A DNA stretch of 64,000 bases from Pseudomonas sp. GV085 (GTDB lineage: Bacteria; Pseudomonadota; Gammaproteobacteria; Pseudomonadales; Pseudomonadaceae): NCBI RefSeq assembly GCF_003050925.1, contig NZ_QAOV01000014.1, positions 116,317 to 180,316 of the forward strand, given 5' to 3'. The stretch's first letter is position 1, and the number at the start of each line of letters is the position of its first letter. Below, in pieces: positions 1-7,141 of the stretch. A model generated the notes under the pieces. The model did no database searches, was not told the origin of the DNA, and saw only the letters and a list, made by a program, of their open reading frames with translations. Both the position numbers and the translations under genes were made by a program.

Positions 1-1140
1 AGGCTCTTGATAAGCCGAAGCCATTTCCTGAATCATCTCGCGAACGCGGGTTTCGTCAGGCTTGAGGTCGAATTGCTTGACCACTTCAGCCACGATCAGG
101 CCCAGCACTACGCGGCGCTTGGCTTGCTCTTCGAACAGCTCGGCCGGCAGCTGGTCAGGCTTGATGTTGCCGCCGAACTGCTGGACAGCCTGCACACGCA
201 GACGGTCAACTTCGTTGGACAGCAGAGCCTTTGGCACTTCGATCGGGTTGGTGGCCAGCAGACCGTCCATTACCTGATTCTTGACCTTGGATTTGATCGC
301 CTGACGCAGCTCACGCTCCATGTTCTTGCGAACTTCGGCACGGAAGCCATCCAGACCGGTTTCCTTGATGCCGAATTGAGCGAAGAATTCTTCGGTCAGT
401 TCTGGCAGCTTTGGCTCGGAAATGGTGTTGACGGTCACGGTGAACTCGGCAGTTTTGCCAGCCAGGTCCAGGTTCTGATAGTCCTCTGGGAAAGTCAGGT
501 TCAGAACGCGTTCTTCACCGGCTTTAGCGCCAACCAGGCCATCTTCGAAACCAGGGATCATGCGGCCGGAACCCAGTACCAGCTGAGTACCCTTGGCGGA
601 ACCGCCAGCGAACACTTCACCGTCGACCTTGCCGACGAAGTCAATGTTCAGCTGGTCTTCGTTTTGAGCGGCGCGGTCGGCCACTTCGAAACGGGTGTTC
701 TGCTTGCGCAGGATTTCCAGCATTTTGTCCAGATCGGCATCAGCCACGTCAGCGCTCAGGCGCTCGACGGTGATACCTTCGAAACCGGCAACGGTGAACT
801 CAGGGAACACTTCGAATACGGCAACGTATTCCAGGTCCTTGCCCGCTTCCAGGGACTTAGGCTCGATCGAAGGCTGGCCAGCCGGGTTCAGCTTCTGCTC
901 AACCACAGCTTCGTAGAAGGAAGACTGGATCACGTCGCCTACAGCTTCCTGGCGAGCGTCGGCACCGAAACGGCGCTTGATTTCGCTCATTGGCACTTTG
1001 CCTGGACGGAAGCCAGCAATCTTGGCCTTTTGTGCGGTCTGCTGCAGACGCTTGTTGACCTGGCTCTCGATGCGCTCAGCCGGCACGGTGACGCTCATGC
1101 GGCGCTCAAGAGCAGTAGTATTTTCAACAGAAACTTGCAT
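1..1140 (-). CDS. tig: Trigger factor (5' part; C-terminus outside window)
   Basis: Ribosome-associated chaperone and peptidyl-prolyl isomerase that meets nascent chains at the exit tunnel. The minus strand reads MQVSVENTTALERR from an ATG at 1140 and stays open to base 1, giving 380 residues of a protein that is usually about 430-450. The N-terminal ribosome-binding tail carries the family signature GFRPGKVP near residue 45. The FKBP-like PPIase domain follows around residues 150-245 (IDFVGKVDGEVFAGG), then the helical C-terminal arms, which run off the window edge. Its usual Pseudomonas neighbours clpP, clpX and lon would lie beyond base 1 and cannot be seen. Identity is near certain. The plus-strand frame over the same bases is a codon-bias shadow. 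Confidence 0.97.
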   Translation of the reverse strand, partial: MQVSVENTTALERRMSVTVPAERIESQVNKRLQQTAQKAKIAGFRPGKVPMSEIKRRFGADARQEAVGDVIQSSFYEAVVEQKLNPAGQPSIEPKSLEAGKDLEYVAVFEVFPEFTVAGFEGITVERLSADVADADLDKMLEILRKQNTRFEVADRAAQNEDQLNIDFVGKVDGEVFAGGSAKGTQLVLGSGRMIPGFEDGLVGAKAGEERVLNLTFPEDYQNLDLAGKTAEFTVTVNTISEPKLPELTEEFFAQFGIKETGLDGFRAEVRKNMERELRQAIKSKVKNQVMDGLLATNPIEVPKALLSNEVDRLRVQAVQQFGGNIKPDQLPAELFEEQAKRRVVLGLIVAEVVKQFDLKPDETRVREMIQEMASAYQEP

Positions 1141-1201
1141 GGATATTCCTCGTTGCACAGACGTTAGCCGGCCGTTTCCGACCCCAGAATCAAGGGCATG
1201 C

Positions 1202-1230
1202 ATTCTAGTGGGTCAAACTCAAGAAGTCAC
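1202..1230 (-). promoter_or_regulatory. Candidate sigma-70 promoter for tig
   Basis: On the minus strand a -35 GTGACT (1225-1230) and a -10 TAGAAT (1202-1207) are separated by exactly 17 bp. They sit about 60 bp upstream of the tig start codon. Matches to consensus are 4/6 and 5/6. This is read from sequence only. Confidence 0.45.
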
Positions 1231-1480
1231 CCTACTGAAAACGGGTAAAAACGCAGCAGGCAATTTATAGGTGCGGATGCACGAATGCACCTCGCTCCGA
1301 TGGCAAATACTACCAATCACGCCAGGGCTCTGCGCCGACCCTTCCATATATAGAAGAGATCGCCAATCACCTCCCTGACAGCCGATCTCGCAAGCAAGGC
1401 CGGCGGACAGGACGGCATCATCGAGAAACATAAATACGACGAAACGCCCTGCCCCTGCAGCCCGGAACCTGCGGCCACCG

Positions 1481-1519
1481 AAACAAAAAAGGCGCCAGAC
1501 TTTTCAATCTGGCGCCTTT
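1481..1519 (-). terminator. Rho-independent terminator of the tRNA operon
   Basis: A perfect 12-bp stem (AAAGGCGCCAGA at 1488-1499 with its complement at 1508-1519, 8-nt loop) is followed on the minus strand by the T run TTTTTTGTTT. It lies just downstream of the last tRNA-His and should end the tRNA transcript. Between this site and the tig promoter (about 1231-1480) I see nothing coding. Confidence 0.8.
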
Positions 1520-1526
1520 CGAAATA

Positions 1527-1603
1527 TGGGGTGGACGATGGGGATCGAACCCACGACAACGGGAGTCACAATCCCGTGCTCTACCAACTGAGCTACGCCC
1601 ACC
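1527..1603 (-). tRNA. tRNA-His (GTG), copy 2 in transcription order
   Basis: The minus strand folds as a cloverleaf. The 7-bp acceptor GTGGGCG pairs with CGTCCAC. The anticodon loop contains GTG. The T-loop GGTTCGATC is present and CCA is encoded. A G at the -1 position (base 1603) faces C73, the hallmark of tRNA-His identity. It is the last tRNA of the operon, before the terminator. Confidence 0.95.
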
Positions 1604-1679
1604 ATATTGCCTGTTAAAGAAGCCAAACAACTTCTTTATCAAGCTCCAGCCAGGCCAGCAGCCTGAGTGAAGCTTTAAT

Positions 1680-1764
1680 TGGTGCGGATGAAGAGACTCG
1701 AACTCTTACGCCTCGCGGCGCTGGAACCTAAATCCAGTGTGTCTACCAATTCCACCACATCCGC
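1680..1764 (-). tRNA. tRNA-Leu (TAG)
   Basis: An 85-nt class II tRNA. The acceptor GCGGATG pairs with CATCCGC. The anticodon stem CTGGA/TCCAG holds the loop TTTAGGT with anticodon TAG, which reads CUN leucine codons. A long variable arm (GCGCCGCGAGGCGT region) and an encoded ACCA end are present. It lies between the two tRNA-His copies on the same strand. Confidence 0.95.
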
Positions 1765-1782
1765 GGATGAAGCCTTTAAAGC

Positions 1783-1813
1783 AAAGGCGCCAGACTGTTA
1801 ATCTGGCGCCTTT
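1783..1813 (-). terminator. Internal hairpin between tRNA-His copy 1 and tRNA-Leu
   Basis: The same 12-bp stem as at 1488-1519 (1783-1794 pairs with 1802-1813). The bases that follow on the minus strand are only weakly T-rich (CCTTTGCTTTAAAGG). It probably acts as a processing signal or leaky terminator rather than a full stop, since tRNA-Leu and the second tRNA-His have no obvious separate promoter. Confidence 0.5.
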
Positions 1814-1821
1814 TCGAAATA

Positions 1822-1898
1822 TGGGGTGGACGATGGGGATCGAACCCACGACAACGGGAGTCACAATCCCGTGCTCTACCAACTGAGCTACGCCCACC
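1822..1898 (-). tRNA. tRNA-His (GTG), copy 1 in transcription order
   Basis: The tRNA body is identical to the copy at 1527-1603, including the anticodon GTG, the G-1:C73 pair and the encoded CCA. It follows tRNA-Arg and precedes the internal hairpin. Confidence 0.95.
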
Positions 1899-1929
1899 AT
1901 ATCGCGTTACTTGTGCCAAAGCTGCCTAA

Positions 1930-2006
1930 TGGCGCACCCGGCAGGACTCGAACCTGCGACCATCCGCTTAGAAGGCGGATGCTCTATCCAGCTGAGCTAC
2001 GGGCGC
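1930..2006 (-). tRNA. tRNA-Arg (TCT)
   Basis: A 77-nt tRNA. The acceptor GCGCCCG pairs with CGGGTGC. The anticodon loop CTTCTAA gives anticodon TCT, which reads AGA/AGG. The T-arm has GGTTCGAGTCC and the CCA is encoded. It is the first tRNA of the operon, closest to the promoter at 2121-2149. Confidence 0.95.
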
Positions 2007-2120
2007 CTTGTTAGCTGTACCCTTGGAGGACTACAAACTAAGTGCTTTCCAGTCTCGCAGAACCAAAATCCCGCTCAACCTTCTTAACCAGTGCTAGGCT
2101 GTGCCCGACAAGTGCGACGA

Positions 2121-2149
2121 ATAGTATAGAGCCCCCCGAAGGTCGTCAA
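2121..2149 (-). promoter_or_regulatory. Strong sigma-70 promoter of the tRNA operon
   Basis: On the minus strand a -35 TTGACG (2144-2149) and a -10 TACTAT (2121-2126) are separated by exactly 17 bp, both 5/6 matches to consensus. A start near 2114 would give a precursor leader of about 110 nt before tRNA-Arg. The remaining gap to folD (2150-2280) is AT-rich and holds nothing else I can name. Confidence 0.7.
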
Positions 2150-2280
2150 ATCCTTTTTAAAAAAAATTCATTTAATTAAAGGAGTTAGGGGAATTTGCAG
2201 ACCAAGCGCCTTTGCCCTCACCGCATGACATGCGAGAATGCGTTCTCTTTTTTTCCCCTCTCGATGGTTAATCACGCGCA

Positions 2281-3135
2281 ATGACTGCACAACTAATCGA
2301 CGGCAAATCGATCGCCGCCAGCCTGCGCCAGCAGATCGCCCAACGTGTCACCGAGCGTCGCCAGCAAGGCCTGCGCACGCCCGGGCTTGCGGTGATCCTG
2401 GTCGGCAGCGATCCTGCCTCTCAGGTTTATGTCTCGCACAAGCGTAAAGACTGTGAAGAGGTCGGCTTTCTATCCCAAGCTTATGACCTGCCTTCCGAAA
2501 CCACTCAAGAAGCGCTGACCGAACTGATCGATCGCCTGAACGACGATCCTGCAATCGACGGCGTTCTGCTCCAGCTTCCGCTTCCCGAACACCTGGACGC
2601 CTCCAGATTGCTGGAGCGCATTCGTCCGGATAAAGACGTCGACGGGTTCCATCCTTATAACGTCGGTCGCCTGGCCCAGCGCATCCCGCTGCTGCGCCCC
2701 TGCACCCCCAAAGGCATCATGACCCTGCTGGAAAGCACCGGGGTCGATCTCTACGGGATGAATGCCGTGGTCGTCGGTGCATCCAATATCGTTGGTCGCC
2801 CGATGGCCATGGAACTGCTGCTGGCCGGTTGCACCGTGACGGTCACCCACCGTTTTACCAAGGACCTGGCCGGCCATGTCGGCCGTGCGGACCTGGTCGT
2901 CGTGGCCGCCGGCAAGCCGGGCCTGGTCAAGGGTGAATGGATCAAGGAAGGCGCGATCGTGATCGATGTCGGCATCAACCGTCAGGACGACGGCAAGCTG
3001 GTCGGTGACGTGATCTACGAAACCGCCCTGCCCCGCGCCGGCTGGATTACTCCGGTACCGGGCGGCGTAGGCCCGATGACTCGTGCCTGCCTGCTGGAAA
3101 ACACCCTGTACGCTGCTGAAACCCTGCACAGCTAA
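2281..3135 (+). CDS. folD: Bifunctional methylene-THF dehydrogenase / methenyl-THF cyclohydrolase
   Basis: Interconverts 5,10-methylene-THF, 5,10-methenyl-THF and 10-formyl-THF in cytosolic one-carbon metabolism, with NADP. The 284-residue length is normal for the family. Visible signatures are the N-terminal AVILVGSDPASQVYV, the active-site YVSHKRKDCEE with its catalytic lysine, the substrate loop LLQLPLPEH, DKDVDGFHPYNVGRL, the nucleotide-binding VVGASNIVGRPMA, and the C-terminal TPVPGGVGPMTRA. It stands alone on the plus strand, divergent from the tRNA operon, and ends in a strong terminator. Assignment is secure. Confidence 0.97.
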   Translation: MTAQLIDGKSIAASLRQQIAQRVTERRQQGLRTPGLAVILVGSDPASQVYVSHKRKDCEEVGFLSQAYDLPSETTQEALTELIDRLNDDPAIDGVLLQLPLPEHLDASRLLERIRPDKDVDGFHPYNVGRLAQRIPLLRPCTPKGIMTLLESTGVDLYGMNAVVVGASNIVGRPMAMELLLAGCTVTVTHRFTKDLAGHVGRADLVVVAAGKPGLVKGEWIKEGAIVIDVGINRQDDGKLVGDVIYETALPRAGWITPVPGGVGPMTRACLLENTLYAAETLHS

Positions 3136-3167
3136 GTTTCAACACGGACGCTGACAGCGTGACAAGG

Positions 3168-3192
3168 AACCCCGCCCTGGCGGGGTTTTTTT
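3168..3192 (+). terminator. Terminator of folD
   Basis: Stem AACCCCGC/GCGGGGTT with a CCTG loop followed by a run of seven T, beginning 33 bp after the folD stop codon. Confidence 0.9.
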
Positions 3193-3371
3193 CGCCCGCG
3201 AAATACACCGACCATCCGCCGGAAAATGACTTTTTTTTCATGTTCTCAGGACTTTCACCTGTTACTTGAACAACCATCGACAGTTATTCAGCCATACTCC
3301 AGAATGTCGCGCTTTTCAGGAAACAGCCCGTTACAAAACGGCTTATCAACATCCTTTATGAGTCTGCCAGC

Positions 3372-4310
3372 GTGAAAATCCGTCTTTCCATCCTGAGCCT
3401 ATTTTTTGCAGTTACAGGGACTTTCCTCACGCCAATCGCCAGCGCTGACGAGACCACCGCGGCGCCGCGAGAGACGAAGACACTCAAGCTCGCTTCCGGC
3501 AGCTCCTTTCTGCTGGACATGCAGACCAACAAAGTCATCTATGCCAGCAATCCTGACGTGGTGGTGCCGATCGCTTCCGTCAGCAAGTTGATGACTGGCC
3601 TGGTCGTGGTTGAATCTCGGCAGAACATGGACGAATACATCGACGTCAACATCAGCGACACACCGGAAATGAAAGGCGTGTTCTCCCGGGTCAAGCTGCG
3701 GAGCGAACTGCCGCGCCGGGAAATGCTGCTGATTGCCCTGATGTCCTCGGAAAACCGCGCCGCCGCGACTCTGGCGCACCACTATCCGGGCGGCTATGCC
3801 GCGTTCATTGCTGCAATGAACGCAAAGGCCCGGGCACTGGGCATGACCAACACGCATTTCGTCGAGCCGACCGGTCTCTCCCCGCGCAACGTGTCGACCG
3901 CTCGCGACCTGAGCAAGCTGTTGATCGCCGCGCACAAGTACCCGCTTCTGACCGAGCTGAGCACGACCAAGGAAAAAACCGTCTCGTTCCGTAAACCCAA
4001 CTACAGCCTGGGTTTCCGCAACACCGATCATTTGGTCCGCAAGCCGGACTGGGACATCCAGCTGACAAAAACCGGTTTCACCAACGAAGCAGGTCACTGC
4101 CTGGTGCTGGTGACCCGAATGAGTAACCGCCCGGTGGCCTTGGTGATCCTTGACGCCTATGGCAAGTACACCCATTTTGCCGATGCCACGCGCATGCGTA
4201 ATTGGGTAGAGAGCGGAAGGAGCGCGGACGTGCCTTCCGTAGCCTTGCAGTACAAGGCAGACAAGAACCTCAAGCAGCGGCAGAGCGGCGTGGTTGAAGC
4301 CTCGAAGTAA
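3372..4310 (+). CDS. pbpG: D-alanyl-D-alanine endopeptidase (PBP7 type)
   Basis: Periplasmic low-molecular-mass penicillin-binding protein that cleaves D-Ala-meso-DAP cross-links in peptidoglycan. The 312-residue frame starts at a GTG and has an N-terminal signal peptide (MKIRLSILSLFFAVTGTF, cleavage near PIASA-DE). The three active-site motifs of the S11 family are intact: SxxK as S69-V-S-K72, SxN as S127-E-N129, and KTG at 234-236. It is a monocistronic gene. Its terminator is the unusual composite hairpin at 4327-4503, which encloses a REPIN. Confidence 0.93.
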   Translation: MKIRLSILSLFFAVTGTFLTPIASADETTAAPRETKTLKLASGSSFLLDMQTNKVIYASNPDVVVPIASVSKLMTGLVVVESRQNMDEYIDVNISDTPEMKGVFSRVKLRSELPRREMLLIALMSSENRAAATLAHHYPGGYAAFIAAMNAKARALGMTNTHFVEPTGLSPRNVSTARDLSKLLIAAHKYPLLTELSTTKEKTVSFRKPNYSLGFRNTDHLVRKPDWDIQLTKTGFTNEAGHCLVLVTRMSNRPVALVILDAYGKYTHFADATRMRNWVESGRSADVPSVALQYKADKNLKQRQSGVVEASK

Positions 4311-4326
4311 CGTAATGGCAACGCAC

Positions 4327-4503
4327 AAAAAGCCCCGATCGATCGAAATGCTGTTCTTTGTAGGAGCGAGCTTGCTCGCGATGGCCGTTAACGATAACGC
4401 GTGTTTACTGGCTAAACGCGGCGCTCTTGAATCCATCGTCGGAACGCCGCCCGGAGCAAGCTCGCTCCTACAACAGCATTACCGATCGAACGGGGCTTTT
4501 TTT
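4327..4503 (+). terminator. Composite pbpG terminator interrupted by a REPIN
   Basis: AAAAAGCCCCG (4327-4337) pairs with CGGGGCTTTTT (4491-4501). Inside it CGATCG pairs with CGATCG and AATGCTGTT (4347-4355) pairs with AACAGCATT (4472-4480). The two arms lie immediately outside the REPIN at 4359-4472 and a T run follows. I read this as a normal rho-independent terminator whose loop now carries the REPIN. Confidence 0.7.
4359..4472. repeat. REPIN (inverted REP pair), GAGCGAGCTTGCTCGC type
   Basis: Two REP palindromes in inverted orientation: TGTAGGAGCGAGCTTGCTCG on the left and its complement GAGCAAGCTCGCTCCTACA on the right. The loop of about 70 bp begins GTTAACGATAACGCGT, shared with the REPIN at 11549. 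Confidence 0.9.
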
Positions 4504-4522
4504 CGCCAGCCTGTCGTTGCGC

Positions 4523-4729
4523 CTAGGGTTTGAGATTACCCAGCGGATCATAGGGCTTGGCCGGAGCCTTGGGGTTGTCGCCCGGTTTCACGTCCCTCGG
4601 TGCCTTGGCAGGCCCGATCGGGTCGACCTGTGGATCGGCAAGGTCCGGGGAGTCGGGATCGAAACCCAGTTCATTACCAGATGAATGCTCAGATGAGTGC
4701 GGACCGACGGGCGTTGTGGATCGAACCAT
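4523..4729 (-). CDS. Small conserved proline/aspartate-rich protein
   Basis: A 68-residue hydrophilic protein beginning MVRSTTPVGPHSSEH, rich in Pro, Asp, Ser and Lys, with no membrane segment or cysteine. It looks intrinsically disordered. I chose the ATG at 4729 because a full AGGAGG lies 5 bp upstream (4735-4740). An upstream GTG at 4735 would sit inside that Shine-Dalgarno. The strong ribosome-binding site supports a real gene. Function is unknown. Confidence 0.7.
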   Translation of the reverse strand: MVRSTTPVGPHSSEHSSGNELGFDPDSPDLADPQVDPIGPAKAPRDVKPGDNPKAPAKPYDPLGNLKP

Positions 4730-4824
4730 GGGCACCTCCTGATCTCGGCCCGGAATAATGCTCCAGGCCCTTAAGAATCAGAGGCTGATGACGGACAAAG
4801 GTGCCCGGCGGATGACAAACGGAT

Positions 4825-5496
4825 TTACTGTGCGGCCAAGGCTTTTTTAGCCTTCGCAGCCGCTTGCTCCTGACCGGTCTGAGCCAGATCGTTGGCGGCC
4901 TTGAGCCATCGCTGTTGATCGACCTGGGCCGGGATCTGCGTCGGATTCTGGATCAGCACGGCCCAACCACCGGCGTCCTTGAACGCCGACTCGAAGGAGC
5001 CGAAGCTCATCAGCTCGCGGCGATTCATCCCGGCACGCAGCAGGACCGTCTGCTTCTGGCGGTTGTAACCGGCCAGAATGGCGTAACGCGGTTCAGCCCA
5101 CAGGGCCGAGCCTTCGGTAAAGCGCACCATCACCGGATAACCGGCGGCGACTTGCGTCAACAAGGCCGGCAGGTTGCTGTCGAGGGGATAAACCACCATC
5201 CCGTACTCGCGGGCCAGGTTCTGCATGTTCTGTTGCAACTGGGCTTCGCCCCCCGGCAAATGCAAGGGTTTGTCGAGTAACCCCGGGGTAATCACGATGC
5301 CCTGCTGGGACAGCATGCTGGCCAGCACCTGTGGCCCGCTTTGATACGCATCGCCCCGGTAGAATCGGCCGCTGAGTTCGACACGCTCCGGCAAACGCTT
5401 GATCTCGGGTGCAACGCTACCGGCACAGCCCGCCAGGCTTGCCACGCAACCGGCTATGAGCATGGTCGACAAAATTCGAGAAAATACCCGCACCAT
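4825..5496 (-). CDS. C39-like papain-fold lipoprotein lacking the catalytic Cys and His
   Basis: A 223-residue lipoprotein. The lipobox is LAGC with Cys24, after the signal MVRVFSRILSTMLIAGC. The body looks like the C39-like peptidase fold. The segment where active relatives read YQCGP has YQSGP here (Ser53), and where they have a catalytic His before a VLxGYD strand, this protein has RYAILAGYN (residues 137-145). So the Cys-His pair is absent and peptidase activity is unlikely. The start at 5496 places the signal correctly and has GAGAGA upstream; a longer in-frame extension to 5559 has no support. Role is unknown, probably substrate binding or scaffolding at a membrane. Confidence 0.75.
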   Translation of the reverse strand: MVRVFSRILSTMLIAGCVASLAGCAGSVAPEIKRLPERVELSGRFYRGDAYQSGPQVLASMLSQQGIVITPGLLDKPLHLPGGEAQLQQNMQNLAREYGMVVYPLDSNLPALLTQVAAGYPVMVRFTEGSALWAEPRYAILAGYNRQKQTVLLRAGMNRRELMSFGSFESAFKDAGGWAVLIQNPTQIPAQVDQQRWLKAANDLAQTGQEQAAAKAKKALAAQ

Positions 5497-5738
5497 CGTC
5501 TCTCTCTTGTTCAGGTTCAGACGCCAGGCAATCCCATTCCCGGCTTGGTCGTCGATCATAGGTCGCCGCGCCGCTACGGTATAGCTCTAAACGGTAGTCG
5601 CGTGCATTCGATAGAGCGAACTGGTTGGTGACTGTCGACTTTCGGTCAATAGCCTGAAATACAGCAACGGCTAGACTGTTCCCTGAAGGGACGACAGCGA
5701 AGCGCGTGTGCCCACAGCAGGGCAAGGAGGAGGCACAG

Positions 5739-5906
5739 ATGAGCCTGACCATGATCATTGTGATGTTGATTAGCGGTTGGCTGGCGGTAGCCGCCGCCAT
5801 GCTGTGGGGCGTGCTGCGCATTACCCGCCGCCACCATAACCCTGTCCGGCCAGTCCCCACGCCAGAAGCGGACGAGACGCCGAGCCAGCACGCCAACGCT
5901 CACTGA
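5739..5906 (+). CDS. Small single-span membrane protein
   Basis: 55 residues starting MSLTMIIVMLISGWLAVAA, with one transmembrane helix (about residues 3-25), then a basic RITRRHH patch and a polar tail. The ATG at 5739 is preceded by AAGGAGGAGG, a very strong ribosome-binding site, so I use it and not an upstream in-frame ATG at 5706. The topology rule would place the tail in the cytoplasm. No function is recognised. It ends before a bidirectional terminator shared with terC. Confidence 0.75.
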   Translation: MSLTMIIVMLISGWLAVAAAMLWGVLRITRRHHNPVRPVPTPEADETPSQHANAH

Positions 5907-5931
5907 CAACACGCTTACCCGTTACCAACAA

Positions 5932-5976
5932 AAACGGCCGCCTGCACCCCACGGAGTTCAGGCGGCCGTTTCTTTT
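5932..5976. terminator. Bidirectional terminator between the small membrane gene and terC
   Basis: A 13-bp perfect stem (AAACGGCCGCCTG at 5932-5944 with CAGGCGGCCGTTT at 5959-5971), with A-rich sequence on the left and TTTCTTTT on the right. It serves the convergent genes on both sides. Confidence 0.9.
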
Positions 5977-5984
5977 AGCGTGGG

Positions 5985-6734
5985 TCAAGCCTCAGTGGCT
6001 ACCCGTTTCTGCCTGGACCGGCGGGACATCATGTTCAACACCTCGATCGAAGCCGAGAATGCCATGGCCGCATAGACGTAGCCTTTCGGTACATGGGCGC
6101 CAAAGCCTTCGGCAATCAGCGTCATGCCGATCATGATCAGGAAGCCCAGGGCCAACATCACCACCGTCGGGTTGTCATTGATGAACTTGGCCAGCGGATC
6201 AGCCGCCAGCAACATCACCAGGACCGACACCACCACCGCGATGACCATGATCGGCAAATGCTCGGTCATGCCGACAGCGGTAATGATGCTGTCGATGGAG
6301 AACACCATGTCCAGCATCAGGATCTGACCGATCGCGGCAGCGAAGCCCAGGGTCACGGTCGAGGTCGCCGACTTCGGATCTTCCGGTGCCGGGTCCATGC
6401 TGTGATGGATCTCGGTAGTCGCCTTCCACAACAGGAACAGGCCACCGGCAATCAGGATCATGTCTTTCCAGGAAAACGCGTGGCCGAGAATCTCGATCAC
6501 CGGATTGGTCAACTGGACGATGAACGCAATGGTGCTCAGCAAGCCCAGACGCAGGATCAGCGCCATGCCGATACCGATGCGCCGAGCCCGCTGTCGATTG
6601 TGCAAGGGCAGCTTGTTGGTCAGGATCGAGATGAAGATCAGGTTATCGATGCCGAGCACGATTTCCATCACGATCAGGGTGGCAAGGGCGACCCAGGCGG
6701 TGGGGCTGGCGGCAAGTTGTAAAAGGTAGTCCAT
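5985..6734 (-). CDS. TerC-family integral membrane protein
   Basis: 249 residues with about seven hydrophobic helices. Two TerC hallmarks are conserved: MEIVLGIDNLIF near the N-terminus and MLDMVFSIDSII in the middle, both with acidic residues inside membrane segments. The family is linked to tellurite resistance and, more recently, to manganese efflux during protein secretion. Here there is no ter operon around it, so a metal-export housekeeping role is more likely than tellurite resistance. A basic tail (MMSRRSRQKR) ends the protein. Confidence 0.9.
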   Translation of the reverse strand: MDYLLQLAASPTAWVALATLIVMEIVLGIDNLIFISILTNKLPLHNRQRARRIGIGMALILRLGLLSTIAFIVQLTNPVIEILGHAFSWKDMILIAGGLFLLWKATTEIHHSMDPAPEDPKSATSTVTLGFAAAIGQILMLDMVFSIDSIITAVGMTEHLPIMVIAVVVSVLVMLLAADPLAKFINDNPTVVMLALGFLIMIGMTLIAEGFGAHVPKGYVYAAMAFSASIEVLNMMSRRSRQKRVATEA

Positions 6735-6763
6735 GGGTCAGTCCTGACTCGTTGTAATACGGT

Positions 6764-7006
6764 TTAGATTTCCTGGGAGGAAGATTCGGTTTTTTCCGAT
6801 TCTTTTTCCGATGATTCTTTTTTGCTGATCAACCCGCTGGTGGCGTCACTGAGTGCTTGCTCGGCGGCCTTGTGGGTATCGTCAATCGCCTGTTTGGCGC
6901 TTTCGGCAGCCTTGCCCATCAATTGTTGCGCGCTTTTCTCGGCCTGGTCGCAACCGGCCAGTACCAGTAAAGACGTGATCAACAGTGCCGTGGCTTTAAG
7001 CTTCAT
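6764..7006 (-). CDS. Small coiled-coil lipoprotein
   Basis: 80 residues. A lipoprotein signal with lipobox LAGC at residues 16-19 is followed by an Ala/Gln/Lys-rich amphipathic helix (AEKSAQQLMGKAAESAKQA) and a Ser/Glu/Lys-rich tail. It lies 29 bp upstream of terC on the same strand and may share its transcript. The composition resembles small outer-membrane lipoproteins, but no function can be assigned. Confidence 0.75.
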   Translation of the reverse strand: MKLKATALLITSLLVLAGCDQAEKSAQQLMGKAAESAKQAIDDTHKAAEQALSDATSGLISKKESSEKESEKTESSSQEI

Positions 7007-7141
7007 GATGCTTTCCTCGATAGAACGAACGGGACCTAAACGATGGCCCGTTGATAGCGATGCATTCTAGGGAAGCAAACACTTCAGGAAAATTCGTATT
7101 TTCAGCGGTTATACTTCGATTTTTACGAACTGTAGATCACC

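Larger units (their letters stand above)
1488..1904 (-). repeat. Direct repeat of a hairpin plus tRNA-His module
   Basis: Two copies of a unit of about 105-115 bp, one at roughly 1488-1609 and one at 1783-1904. Each consists of the GGCGCCAGA hairpin, a short spacer and an identical tRNA-His. They differ in the hairpin loop and by one base in the spacer. tRNA-Leu lies between the copies. The near-identity outside the tRNA body suggests the unit was duplicated together with its hairpin. Confidence 0.8.

Noticed and set aside
7..1167. Long plus-strand open frame opposite trigger factor
   Set aside because: The minus strand encodes recognisable trigger factor; the plus frame is a codon-bias shadow with no family features.
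1418..2014. Small frames running through the tRNA cluster
   Set aside because: They translate tRNA sequence and its repeats and are not protein genes.
5985..6734. Tellurite-resistance operon
   Set aside because: Only a single terC-family gene is present; no other ter genes flank it.
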